A stretch of 9,830 bases of DNA from Thioalkalivibrio sp. (GTDB taxonomy: Bacteria > Pseudomonadota > Gammaproteobacteria > Ectothiorhodospirales > Ectothiorhodospiraceae). Positions 1 to 5,570 of the stretch are shown here, one piece after another. The translations under genes were made by a program, and so were the position numbers. The notes beneath the pieces were generated by a model. That model was not told where the DNA came from. It worked only from the letters and a program-made list of their open reading frames with translations, and searched no databases. The stretch is taken from the NCBI GenBank assembly GCA_003563455.1, contig PWRV01000181.1, positions 1 to 9,830 on the forward strand. The letters are read 5' to 3'. Position 1 is the first letter of the stretch. Each line of letters opens with the position of its first letter.

Positions 1-266
1 GTCATCAGGATCGCCAGCTGCCAGCCGAACACCAGGGTCACCACGACCACGCCGAGAAAGTGCATCGCCAGACCTTCTACCGATGCCGCATTCATGCTCC
101 AGATCAGCACCAGCGCCAGGGTTGCCAGTACGAAATGCTGCAGGCGGCCGGGAACGAAGAGCTCGTCCCACGTCATGCCGCGGAACATCCAGACCAGCAG
201 CACGGTCAGCCCGGCGGCCGAGAAGAGTTGAAGCCACAACGGAAACGCAACGTCGATGTGATGCAT
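1..266 (-). CDS. CbiM-like energy-coupling factor transporter permease / metal S-component homologue, 5' part only
   Basis: The first 88 residues of an integral membrane protein are visible; the rest lies beyond the left edge. Three hydrophobic segments can be seen, at about residues 9-28, 42-58 and 67-88. The segment near residue 69 (MHFLG followed by VVVVTLVFGWQLAIL) resembles the CbiM/COG3235 family, often named energy-coupling factor ABC transporter permease. Family members of the CbiM/NikM group act as substrate-binding membrane components for Co or Ni uptake. Whether this branch does so is not established. The protein starts Met-His-His, which recalls the Met1-His2 metal site of CbiM/NikM, and His69 sits where a second metal-binding His would be expected. 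The ATG at 266 is the only usable start, because the frame meets a stop at 318-320 with no other start codon between. No good Shine-Dalgarno is seen. It follows the methyltransferase by 51 bp and probably shares its transcript. The family call comes from recognition of the motif, not from a search. Confidence 0.7.
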   Translation of the reverse strand, partial: MHHIDVAFPLWLQLFSAAGLTVLLVWMFRGMTWDELFVPGRLQHFVLATLALVLIWSMNAASVEGLAMHFLGVVVVTLVFGWQLAILM

Positions 267-317
267 CTGCGGGGCTCGCTTGAATCCGGATGGCGCCCAC
301 CGGATGAGATTCTGGAT

Positions 318-941
318 TCAGTCGCTTGCGCGCCGGGCAACGGCGACCGTGTAGTCCCGGCCCTGCTTCAGCTTGTCGTAGTTGCCGAAGACCTCCCTGA
401 AGCCCCGCTCGATGAAACGGCGCAGGCCTGTGATCGTTACGACATAGAGACATCCCCCGGGGTTCAACTGGTCCCATGCGTCCAGCAGGTAGGTATAGAG
501 CAATTCCCGTCCGACCTTCGCCGGAAGATTGGATGCGATTACGTCGAAGCGCCGGTCGGCGATCTGGGCGAAGCCGTTGCTGAGCAGGCAGTCGACATTC
601 GCGAGCCCGTTCAGCGCGGCGTTGCGTCGGCTGTACTCCACCGCGACGAAGTCCTTGTCCACCAGCGTGCAGCGCCCCTCGGGCGCCTTGCGCGCGAAGG
701 TGAGGCCGATCGGCCCGTAGCCGCAACCCAGATCGAGGCAGTGATCGGTGGGGCGCACCTCCGCATGGGCGAGCAGAAGCCGCGTGCCGTCGTCGATGCG
801 TCGCGGCGAGAACAGGCCCCAGGTGGTCACGAATTCCAGTCGCTCTCCGGCCAGCACTTCGGTGAAACGGATATCCGCCTTCAGTTCGCGTTGCAGCCGG
901 CGCCGTTCCCCGGGGCTGCGCAGGTCGCGGCCCTCACCCAT
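318..941 (-). CDS. class I SAM-dependent methyltransferase, RsmC/YbxB-like MTS domain
   Basis: A 207-residue Rossmann-fold methyltransferase. The SAM-binding motif I is LDLGCGYGPIG at residues 69-79. An acidic residue that should bind the ribose follows strand 2 (D95, in LVDKD). The N-terminal part carries WGLFSPRRIDDGTRLL (41-56), which resembles the FS..(V/I)D.GT/SRLL segment found in RsmC/YbxB-type (MTS) enzymes. At motif IV these enzymes usually have NPP(F/Y/I). Here the residues are NLPAKVG (138-144), so the second proline position is kept but the first is Leu. The substrate is therefore unclear; rRNA guanine methylation as in RsmC is only an analogy. I chose the ATG at 941, which has GAAGG 8 nt upstream. 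A GTG at 950 is in frame, but its purine run lies directly against the start. The gene overlaps the end of purK by 8 bp, which suggests translational coupling. Family membership is sure, specific function unknown. Confidence 0.85.
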   Translation of the reverse strand: MGEGRDLRSPGERRRLQRELKADIRFTEVLAGERLEFVTTWGLFSPRRIDDGTRLLLAHAEVRPTDHCLDLGCGYGPIGLTFARKAPEGRCTLVDKDFVAVEYSRRNAALNGLANVDCLLSNGFAQIADRRFDVIASNLPAKVGRELLYTYLLDAWDQLNPGGCLYVVTITGLRRFIERGFREVFGNYDKLKQGRDYTVAVARRASD

Positions 942-2106
942 CGCCAGCACCTTCGGTCGCGGAGTCGCGCAACTCCGTCCAGAGAATCTCGGCGAGCCGC
1001 GCCGGCCGGGAGGCGTCCGCTTCCCCGGGCGCCCCGAGGATGTTCACGTGCCCCATCTTTCGACCCGGACGGGCAACCGGCTTCCCGTACAGGTGCAGCC
1101 GGGCCCTGGGGTGGGAGAGCAGGCCGGAAAAATCGGGCACGGCGCCGTTCGCCGGCCACAGGTCTCCGAGCAGGTTCAGCATTGCCGCCGGCGCAACGGG
1201 TTCGGCCGGCACCAGGGCCAGCCCGCAGATCGCCCGGACCTGCTGCTCGAACTGCGAGACGGTCACCGCATCCAGCGTGTAGTGTCCGGAATTGTGCGGC
1301 CGCGGGGCCGCCTCGTTCACCAGCAGCTTCCCCGACGCGGTGACAAAGAACTCGACGGCAAGAACACCCTGATAATCGAGGCGCTCGGCGATGTGCCGCG
1401 CAATCGCCTCCGCCTGTTCGCGGATTGCGTCGGAAACGCGGGCCGGCACCCGGCTCAGGTGCAGGATACCGCCGCGATGCTCGTTCTCGGCGAGCGGGAA
1501 GCAGCGGCAGCTGCCGTCGGGAGCCCGCGCCAGCACGACCGAGACCTCCTGCTGCAGATCCACCCGCTGCTCGAGCACGCAGGGAACCTCGCCGAGCCGG
1601 CTGAAGGCCCGCGCGACGTCGTCGCGGGTCCGCACCGGAAGCTGTCCCTTGCCGTCGTAGCCGAGACGGGCCGTCTTCAGGATCGCGGGCAGACTCCAAT
1701 CGGGTACCGCGTCGCGCGCGGCTTCGAGGTCCTCGACCGGCAACCAGGGGGCGACCGCAACGCCGGCATCCTCCAGAAAGCGCTTTTCCGCGAGCCGGTC
1801 CTGCGCGATCGCGAGTGCCCGGGGATCCGGCCGCAGCAGGACCCGCCCGGCCAGCCAACCGGCGCTGTCGGCCGGGACATTCTCGAACTCGCAGGTGACC
1901 ACCGCCGCCTGCGTTGCCAGCTCGGCGAGCGCGCCGGGGTCGTCGAAGCGGGCACAGAGATGGCGGTCGGCCAGCCGGCCGGCGGGGCTGTCGGGATCGG
2001 GATCGAGCACCCAGACACGGTAGCCCATGTTCCGGGCGCTGATGGTGAAATAGCGGCCAAGCTGCCCCCCGCCGAGCAGCCCGAGGGTCGCCGGAGGGAG
2101 GATCAC
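934..2106 (-). CDS. purK: N5-carboxyaminoimidazole ribonucleotide synthase (PurK)
   Basis: A 390-residue ATP-grasp enzyme that makes N5-CAIR from AIR, bicarbonate and ATP in purine synthesis. The N-terminal nucleotide-binding loop is LGGGQLGRYF (11-20). EFENVP (73-78) and QDRLAEKRF (102-110) are PurK hallmarks. KTARLGYDGKGQ (144-155) and NEAAPRPHNSGH (264-275) mark the ATP-grasp core and substrate site, and GRKMGHVN (348-355) closes the protein. The start is a GTG at 2106 that overlaps the purE stop as GTGA. This gives the usual PurK beginning MILPPATLGLLGGG. The open frame runs on upstream to 2820, but that part is purE read in another frame. The AGGAG upstream lies about 17 nt away, too far for normal initiation, so translation probably depends on coupling to purE. 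All expected motifs are present and length is normal. Confidence 0.97.
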   Translation of the reverse strand: MILPPATLGLLGGGQLGRYFTISARNMGYRVWVLDPDPDSPAGRLADRHLCARFDDPGALAELATQAAVVTCEFENVPADSAGWLAGRVLLRPDPRALAIAQDRLAEKRFLEDAGVAVAPWLPVEDLEAARDAVPDWSLPAILKTARLGYDGKGQLPVRTRDDVARAFSRLGEVPCVLEQRVDLQQEVSVVLARAPDGSCRCFPLAENEHRGGILHLSRVPARVSDAIREQAEAIARHIAERLDYQGVLAVEFFVTASGKLLVNEAAPRPHNSGHYTLDAVTVSQFEQQVRAICGLALVPAEPVAPAAMLNLLGDLWPANGAVPDFSGLLSHPRARLHLYGKPVARPGRKMGHVNILGAPGEADASRPARLAEILWTELRDSATEGAGDG

Positions 2107-2606
2107 CCGTGCACCGTAGGCAGCTCCTGTGCCAGCACGGCATCGCGCTGGCGTTCCCGGAACTGCTCGAGGCGCGCGCGCAGCGCGGCATCCCCGTTGG
2201 CGAGCATCGCCGCTGCGAACAGGGCTGCGTTCGCCGCCCCCGCCTCGCCGATGGCGAAAGTCGCAACCGGGATGCCCTTTGGCATCTGCACGATCGACAG
2301 CAGCGAATCCTGCCCCTTCAGGTGCCGCGACGCCACCGGCACTCCGAGCACCGGCACCGGGGTCTTGGCCGCCAGCATCCCCGGCAGGTGGGCGGCCCCG
2401 CCCGCGCCGGCAATGATTGCCTGCAGCCCCCGATCCGCGGCCTGTTCGGCATATTCGAAGAGCAGGTCGGGCGTGCGATGCGCGGACACCACGCGCGCTT
2501 CCACCGGAACCGCGAGTTCCTTGAGGATGGCGACGGCGTGCTCCATCGTGGGCCAGTCGGAGCTGCTGCCCATCACCACGCCCACCTTTGCGTCTGTCGC
2601 GTCCAT
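2103..2606 (-). CDS. purE: N5-carboxyaminoimidazole ribonucleotide mutase (PurE, class I)
   Basis: A 167-residue enzyme that moves the carboxyl group of N5-CAIR to carbon 4 to give CAIR, the step after PurK. Motifs in order are VGVVMGSSSDW (8-18), SAHRTP with the catalytic His at 43, AGAGGAAHLPGM (66-77) and QMPKGIPVATFAIG (107-120). Presence of a partner PurK and the short length indicate the bacterial class I enzyme rather than the animal class II AIR carboxylase. The ATG at 2606 puts the conserved VGVVMGS seven residues in, as is normal. The frame is open further upstream to 2870, but that sequence is intergenic and includes a hairpin repeat. No Shine-Dalgarno precedes the ATG on this strand; the bases there read GGCCTCCT, the opposite sense. 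A candidate promoter ends 9 nt before the ATG, so the mRNA may be leaderless. First gene of a probable purE-purK-methyltransferase-membrane protein operon. Confidence 0.97.
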   Translation of the reverse strand: MDATDAKVGVVMGSSSDWPTMEHAVAILKELAVPVEARVVSAHRTPDLLFEYAEQAADRGLQAIIAGAGGAAHLPGMLAAKTPVPVLGVPVASRHLKGQDSLLSIVQMPKGIPVATFAIGEAGAANAALFAAAMLANGDAALRARLEQFRERQRDAVLAQELPTVHG

Positions 2607-2615
2607 AGGAGGCCA

Positions 2616-2644
2616 AAGATAGCCCCCACGCTGGGCAGGGGCAA
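2616..2644 (-). promoter_or_regulatory. candidate sigma-70 promoter of purE
   Basis: On the minus strand a -35 box TTGCCC (2639-2644) and a -10 box TATCTT (2616-2621) are separated by exactly 17 nt. Each matches the consensus at four of six positions. The -10 ends 9 nt before the purE ATG, so transcription would begin within about 0-3 nt of the start codon. That fits the missing Shine-Dalgarno. The -35 and spacer are overlaid by the inverted repeat at 2623-2654. This is a by-eye prediction without experimental support. Confidence 0.4.
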
Positions 2645-2654
2645 GGCGTGGGGG
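2623..2654. promoter_or_regulatory. 9-bp perfect inverted repeat overlapping the purE promoter (possible operator)
   Basis: CCCCCACGC at 2623-2631 is mirrored by GCGTGGGGG at 2646-2654 with 14 nt between. The arms cover the spacer and flank the -35 box of the candidate purE promoter. The position is right for a repressor site, or the arms could form a hairpin if read from upstream. It does not resemble the E. coli PurR box. No regulator gene is present in the window to link it to. Confidence 0.4.
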
Positions 2655-2700
2655 TCGCGTTGCGCACGCGGGCTGGCCGAGCGCTGTTGCAGAGGAGCGG

Positions 2701-2794
2701 AGCGGTGCGGCTTCCGGCGGGACGCCCTGAATACCTCCCTGCAGGCTTGACGGCAGCCTCCCTGCTGCCGACACCCGCCGGAAGCCGCTCCGCT
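2701..2794. repeat. intergenic hairpin repeat element between purE and purC
   Basis: Two 21-nt arms, 2701-2721 and 2774-2794, are complementary at 20 positions, including a perfect 15-nt core (2707-2721 with 2774-2788). The 52-nt centre holds a second hairpin, CGGCAG (2751-2756) with CTGCCG (2765-2770), and two copies of CCTCCCTG (2734-2741 and 2757-2764). Read on the minus strand, the centre contains GCTGCCGTCAAGCCTGCAGG then GAGGTATTCAGGGCGTC. From memory this resembles a short repeat scattered between genes in many gammaproteobacteria. It is neither a terminator, as it has no T run, nor coding. Structure is certain; membership of a dispersed family is an inference. Confidence 0.65.
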
Positions 2795-2827
2795 GCTCGA
2801 CCCGCGGCGCCCCGGACCATGAAAGCT

Positions 2828-2849
2828 TCCTCCCCCGCTTAGGGGAGGA
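2828..2849. repeat. 8-bp hairpin upstream of purC
   Basis: TCCTCCCC (2828-2835) pairs with GGGGAGGA (2842-2849) across a 6-nt loop. No T run follows on either strand, so it is not a typical intrinsic terminator. It lies 35 bp before the purC start and upstream of the candidate purC -10 box. It may be a leftover of the neighbouring repeat, a regulatory structure, or chance. Confidence 0.4.
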
Positions 2850-2857
2850 GAGCAAAT

Positions 2858-2878
2858 GCGTGAGCTTCACGCTAAGAT
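2858..2878 (+). promoter_or_regulatory. candidate purC promoter -10 region with adjoining palindrome
   Basis: TAAGAT at 2873-2878 matches the -10 consensus at four of six positions and ends 6 nt before the purC ATG, which would put the transcript start at or next to that ATG. Directly upstream, GCGTGA (2858-2863) and TCACGC (2867-2872) form a palindrome around three central bases, in the place of the promoter spacer. No convincing -35 box is visible at 15-19 nt spacing, so an activator or a different true promoter is possible. Confidence 0.25.
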
Positions 2879-2884
2879 TCGCGC

Positions 2885-3784
2885 ATGACGGATGCGATGT
2901 TCGAAAGCGATATCCCCGGCCTGCCGCTGATCCACCGGGGGAAGGTGCGCGATCTCTACGCGGTGGGAGAGGATCATCTGCTGATGGTCACCACGGACCG
3001 GCTGTCGGCCTTTGATGTGATCCTGCCGACACCGATTCCGGACAAGGGCCGGATCCTGACCGCCATTACGGTCTTCTGGATGCGCAAGGTCGAGCAGGTG
3101 CTTGGCATACCGAACCAGCTCACCGATGTCCCGCTTGCCGAGGTGGTGCCCGAACCGGGCATCCGCAAACCGCTGGAGGGCCGGAGTCTCGTGGTCCGGC
3201 GACTGCGCGCGCTGCCGGTGGAGGCAGTGGTACGGGGCTATCTGATCGGCTCGGGCTGGAAGGACTACCAGGCGACCGGGGCGTTGTGCGGCGTCGAACT
3301 GCCGGAGGGACTTGCTCTCGCCGCCCGGCTGCCGGAGGCGCTGTTCACGCCGAGCACCAAGGCCGAGCAGGGGGACCACGATGCCAACATCGACTTCGCG
3401 GCCGTGGTCTCGCTGCTCGGTGGCCGGATGGCGGAGGAAGTGCGCGACACCACGCTGAGCATCTACGCGATGGCCCGCGAGCATGCGCGGCGCCGGGGCA
3501 TCCTGATCGCGGACACCAAGTTCGAGTTCGGACTGGACGAACAGGGGCGACTGCACCTGATCGACGAGGTCCTGACGCCGGACTCCTCGCGCTTCTGGCC
3601 GGAGGAACGCTACCGGCCGGGAATCAGCCCGGAATCCTTCGACAAGCAGTTCGTGCGGGACTACCTGGAAAGCCTCGACTGGGACAAGCAGGCGCCCGGC
3701 CCCGAGATCCCCCCGGACATCGCTGTTCGCACCGCCGAACGCTATCAGGAAGCGTTGCGGCGGCTCACCGCCGACCCGGCATGA
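2885..3784 (+). CDS. purC: phosphoribosylaminoimidazole-succinocarboxamide synthase (SAICAR synthetase, long form)
   Basis: A 299-residue enzyme that joins CAIR and aspartate, using ATP, to form SAICAR. It acts right after PurE, which is read divergently next door. Motifs in order: GKVRDLY (19-25), TDRLSAFD (37-44), IPDKG (51-55), VRGYLIGSGWKDYQ (116-129), FTPSTKAEQGDHD (154-166), ADTKFEFG (209-216) and DEVLTPDSSRFW (228-239, approximately). It is about 60 residues longer than E. coli PurC and belongs to the yeast Ade1-like long form. In-frame stops at 2861-2863 and 2873-2875 rule out any start upstream of 2885. Met5 at 2897 is the only near alternative. No Shine-Dalgarno is seen, which fits a leaderless transcript or weak initiation. 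The stop overlaps the bioD start as ATGA. Confidence 0.97.
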   Translation: MTDAMFESDIPGLPLIHRGKVRDLYAVGEDHLLMVTTDRLSAFDVILPTPIPDKGRILTAITVFWMRKVEQVLGIPNQLTDVPLAEVVPEPGIRKPLEGRSLVVRRLRALPVEAVVRGYLIGSGWKDYQATGALCGVELPEGLALAARLPEALFTPSTKAEQGDHDANIDFAAVVSLLGGRMAEEVRDTTLSIYAMAREHARRRGILIADTKFEFGLDEQGRLHLIDEVLTPDSSRFWPEERYRPGISPESFDKQFVRDYLESLDWDKQAPGPEIPPDIAVRTAERYQEALRRLTADPA

Positions 3785-4506
3785 ACACCAGCGCCACCCC
3801 GCTGCCGCGAGCGGGCGGGCTCTTCGTCACCGCGACCGACACCGGTGTCGGCAAGACCTTCATCGCCTGTTCGATCGCACGCATCTGGCGCGCGCGGGGC
3901 CTGAAGGTCGCGCCGCGAAAGCCCGTCGAATCCGGCTGTGCGCTGCGCGAGGGGCGGCGCTTTCCGGAGGATGCCGCGCTGCTCGCCGCAGCGGCAGGAC
4001 TGCCGCCGGAGCGGCTGTCCGAGGTCAACCGCTACCGCCTGGCCGAGCCGCTGGCACCGGACCTTGCGGCCCGGCTGGAGGGGAGACCGCTGCACCTGGC
4101 CGACCTGGTGGCCGCAAGCGCGCGACCGGCCGACGCCTGGCGCATCACCGAGGGCGCCGGGGGGATTTATTCGCCGCTCTGCGAGGACGGGTTGAACGCC
4201 GATCTCGCCGAAGCGCTGGGCGATCCGGTATTGCTGGTGGCCGAGGATCGGCTGGGCACGCTGAGCGGGTGCCTGCTCGCGCTGGAAGCCCTGGACCGGC
4301 GCGGTCTGCAGGTCGTCGCGGTGGTATTGAACCGGCGCCGGCCGGACGCGCACCCGGCGATGGACAACCGCGCCGAGCTGGCCCGCCGCAGTGGCCTGCC
4401 CGTCCTGAGCCTGCCGGAGGGAGTGCCCGAGGTGCTCGTGGATCAGATGCTCTCGGCCTCGAGCTCCTCGATCGTCAACCCGCCCGAACCCGGCTCGACC
4501 GGCTGA
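3781..4506 (+). CDS. bioD: dethiobiotin synthetase (BioD)
   Basis: A 241-residue P-loop enzyme that closes the ureido ring of dethiobiotin from 7,8-diaminopelargonate, CO2 and ATP, the next-to-last step of biotin synthesis. The P-loop is TDTGVGKT (19-26). RKPVESG (46-52) carries the catalytic Lys of the KPV.SG motif, EGAGG (124-128) is the glycine-rich substrate loop, and VVLNRRRP (181-188) corresponds to the adenine-binding Asn region. The start overlaps the purC stop as ATGA with no separate ribosome site, so translation is likely coupled. The setting beside purC, with no other bio gene in view, is unusual. The last 15-20 residues (SASSSSIVNPPEPGSTG) do not look like BioD and overlap the end of the convergent SYLF gene. 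No terminator follows. Function is well supported by the motifs. Confidence 0.93.
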   Translation: MNTSATPLPRAGGLFVTATDTGVGKTFIACSIARIWRARGLKVAPRKPVESGCALREGRRFPEDAALLAAAAGLPPERLSEVNRYRLAEPLAPDLAARLEGRPLHLADLVAASARPADAWRITEGAGGIYSPLCEDGLNADLAEALGDPVLLVAEDRLGTLSGCLLALEALDRRGLQVVAVVLNRRRPDAHPAMDNRAELARRSGLPVLSLPEGVPEVLVDQMLSASSSSIVNPPEPGSTG

Positions 4507-5282
4507 GGCTCCTCCCAGGACGGAGCCGCGGGACCCTCTTCCATTGCCTCGGGTTCGATTGCCTCTGGCGCCACTTCCTCCGGCACGGCCGCTGGCTGCA
4601 GACGGTAGGACGCAAGCTCCTCGCGCAGTGCGTGGGTGCCGGGATGGTCGACGCGACGGCCCTCGATGATGTGCACGGGGCGCAGTTCCTCTCCGTAGTA
4701 GGCCTCGTTGAAGTCATCCCGGATGCGCAGCCGCGAGCCTTCGAGGCTCATGCCGAGAAAGGCCCCCTGGGAGCGTGCGTAAGACACGAAGTCGGCGGTC
4801 ACCGTCGCGCTGCGGCCGGCACCCACCGGCCCCGCAGCCACGGAGGCGTCGCCGCCGAGCCGGAAAACGTCAGCGAACATCGAGTCCACCGCGTTCCGGG
4901 TGCGCGCGATGATGATCACCTCCGCGACCTCGCCACCGAACTGAATCCCGAGACTCACGGAGCCGAGCGAGTAGAAGGCCACGGGACTGTAGTCGCCGCG
5001 TTCTTCGTCCCAGGCCATGAAGACCCCGAGGCCGCCGGAGCCGCCCACGAAGAAGCCGCCCCGGATCACCCTCGGGAAGATCAACACGCCGCGGGCGGTC
5101 TCGAGATCGCTCTGCAGGGCCTCGTACTCCGGGTGCCGCGCCATGTCGCGAAGGGTCTCGCGCGCGTCTTCGATCAGTTCCTGCGGGTCGACGTCCCGCG
5201 TGAGCAGCTGGGCCTGGGCCATCGTCGGGAGCACCCAGACAAACAGCAGAAACGGCAGGAGCAGCAGGGCGAACTTCTTCAT
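4443..5282 (-). CDS. secreted SYLF (Ysc84) domain lipid-binding family protein
   Basis: A 279-residue exported protein. Residues 1-24 form a signal peptide: MKK, a leucine-rich core, then TMAQA with likely cleavage after A24. No lipobox Cys is present. The SYLF/Ysc84 domain spans about 55-200 and shows ARGVLIFPRVIRGGFFVGGSGG (63-84), SLGIQFGGEVAEVIIIA (110-126), GGDASVAAGPVG (143-154) and the closing RDDFNEAYYGEELRP (188-202). The family binds phosphoinositides in eukaryotes; bacterial members are periplasmic or envelope proteins of uncertain role. The C-terminal tail from about 232 is rich in Pro, Glu and Ala and is probably disordered. The ATG at 5282 has a strong GAGGAGG 7 nt upstream and the signal peptide begins there. 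The open frame extends upstream but without signal for it. Its own transcription unit lies behind the fba terminator. Its 3' end overlaps bioD on the other strand by 64 bp. Confidence 0.9.
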   Translation of the reverse strand: MKKFALLLLPFLLFVWVLPTMAQAQLLTRDVDPQELIEDARETLRDMARHPEYEALQSDLETARGVLIFPRVIRGGFFVGGSGGLGVFMAWDEERGDYSPVAFYSLGSVSLGIQFGGEVAEVIIIARTRNAVDSMFADVFRLGGDASVAAGPVGAGRSATVTADFVSYARSQGAFLGMSLEGSRLRIRDDFNEAYYGEELRPVHIIEGRRVDHPGTHALREELASYRLQPAAVPEEVAPEAIEPEAMEEGPAAPSWEEPQPVEPGSGGLTIEELEAESI

Positions 5283-5474
5283 CCGGAAACCTCCTCGGGT
5301 ATGCGGCACGGGCCTGGCGTGCCGCTGCGCGCGCGATCGATGGCGGGGCTGGCCGCACGCGGTCAGATCCCCCGGACCGCCGTCGGGTGCAACGGCTGCG
5401 GGTATTCTCGCACATGCGAAACGCTGATTTGTCGGCGTGTCCTCAAACCAGCAGGACTGCATTCGGCACTTCCC

Positions 5475-5500
5475 ATTAAAAAGGGGGCCAGCGGCCCCCC
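5475..5500 (-). terminator. intrinsic terminator of the gap-pgk-pyk-fba operon
   Basis: On the minus strand GGGGGCC (from 5499-5493) pairs with GGCCCCC (5489-5483) around a 3-nt loop, followed by TTTTTAAT (5482-5475). This is a compact, GC-rich stem with a U tract, 70 bp beyond the fba stop codon, and is correctly oriented to end the operon ahead of the SYLF gene. Confidence 0.9.
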
Positions 5501-5540
5501 AGTCGATCATCCGGGACCCGATCCGGGGCCTCCCTGCCCC

Positions 5541-5569
5541 AGACCGGGAGAAACCGGATTGGCCGGTCT
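5541..5569 (-). repeat. inverted repeat directly after the fba stop codon
   Basis: AGACCGG (5541-5547) and CCGGTCT (5563-5569) form a 7-bp stem with a 15-nt loop, one nucleotide past the fba stop codon. There is no T run, so it is not a terminator itself. It could protect the 3' end of the message together with the true terminator downstream. Confidence 0.4.
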
Positions 5570-5570
5570 C

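Noticed and set aside
282..319. GAATCC/GGATTC inverted repeat between the methyltransferase and membrane protein genes
   Set aside because: Arms of six bases, 26 nt apart, with no T run; it is too weak to call a terminator or operator and would interrupt a probable operon.
60..1343. Open frame of 427 codons on the plus strand
   Set aside because: Runs opposite to the membrane protein, methyltransferase and purK genes; composition is Arg/Ala/Pro-rich and no family is seen.
748..2622. Open frame of 624 codons on the plus strand
   Set aside because: Antisense to purK and purE, with low-complexity Arg/Pro/Ala-rich translation and no motif; a shadow of the real genes.
2747..2775. TTGACG as a -35 box for a purC promoter upstream
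   Set aside because: No -10 box is found at 16-18 nt spacing (GACACC matches poorly), and the sequence is part of the hairpin repeat.
2107..2820. Upstream extension of purK by 238 codons
   Set aside because: It is purE and intergenic DNA in another frame. The family start coincides with the GTG overlapping the purE stop.
2819..2842. Tiny frame of seven codons (MKASSPA) upstream of purC
   Set aside because: No ribosome site, no purine or regulatory codon pattern, and it lies in the small hairpin; leader peptide control cannot be supported.
5405..5422. Small palindrome TCGCA-ca-TGCGA upstream of the SYLF gene
   Set aside because: Five-base arms are expected by chance in DNA of this composition, and no promoter could be placed confidently beside it.
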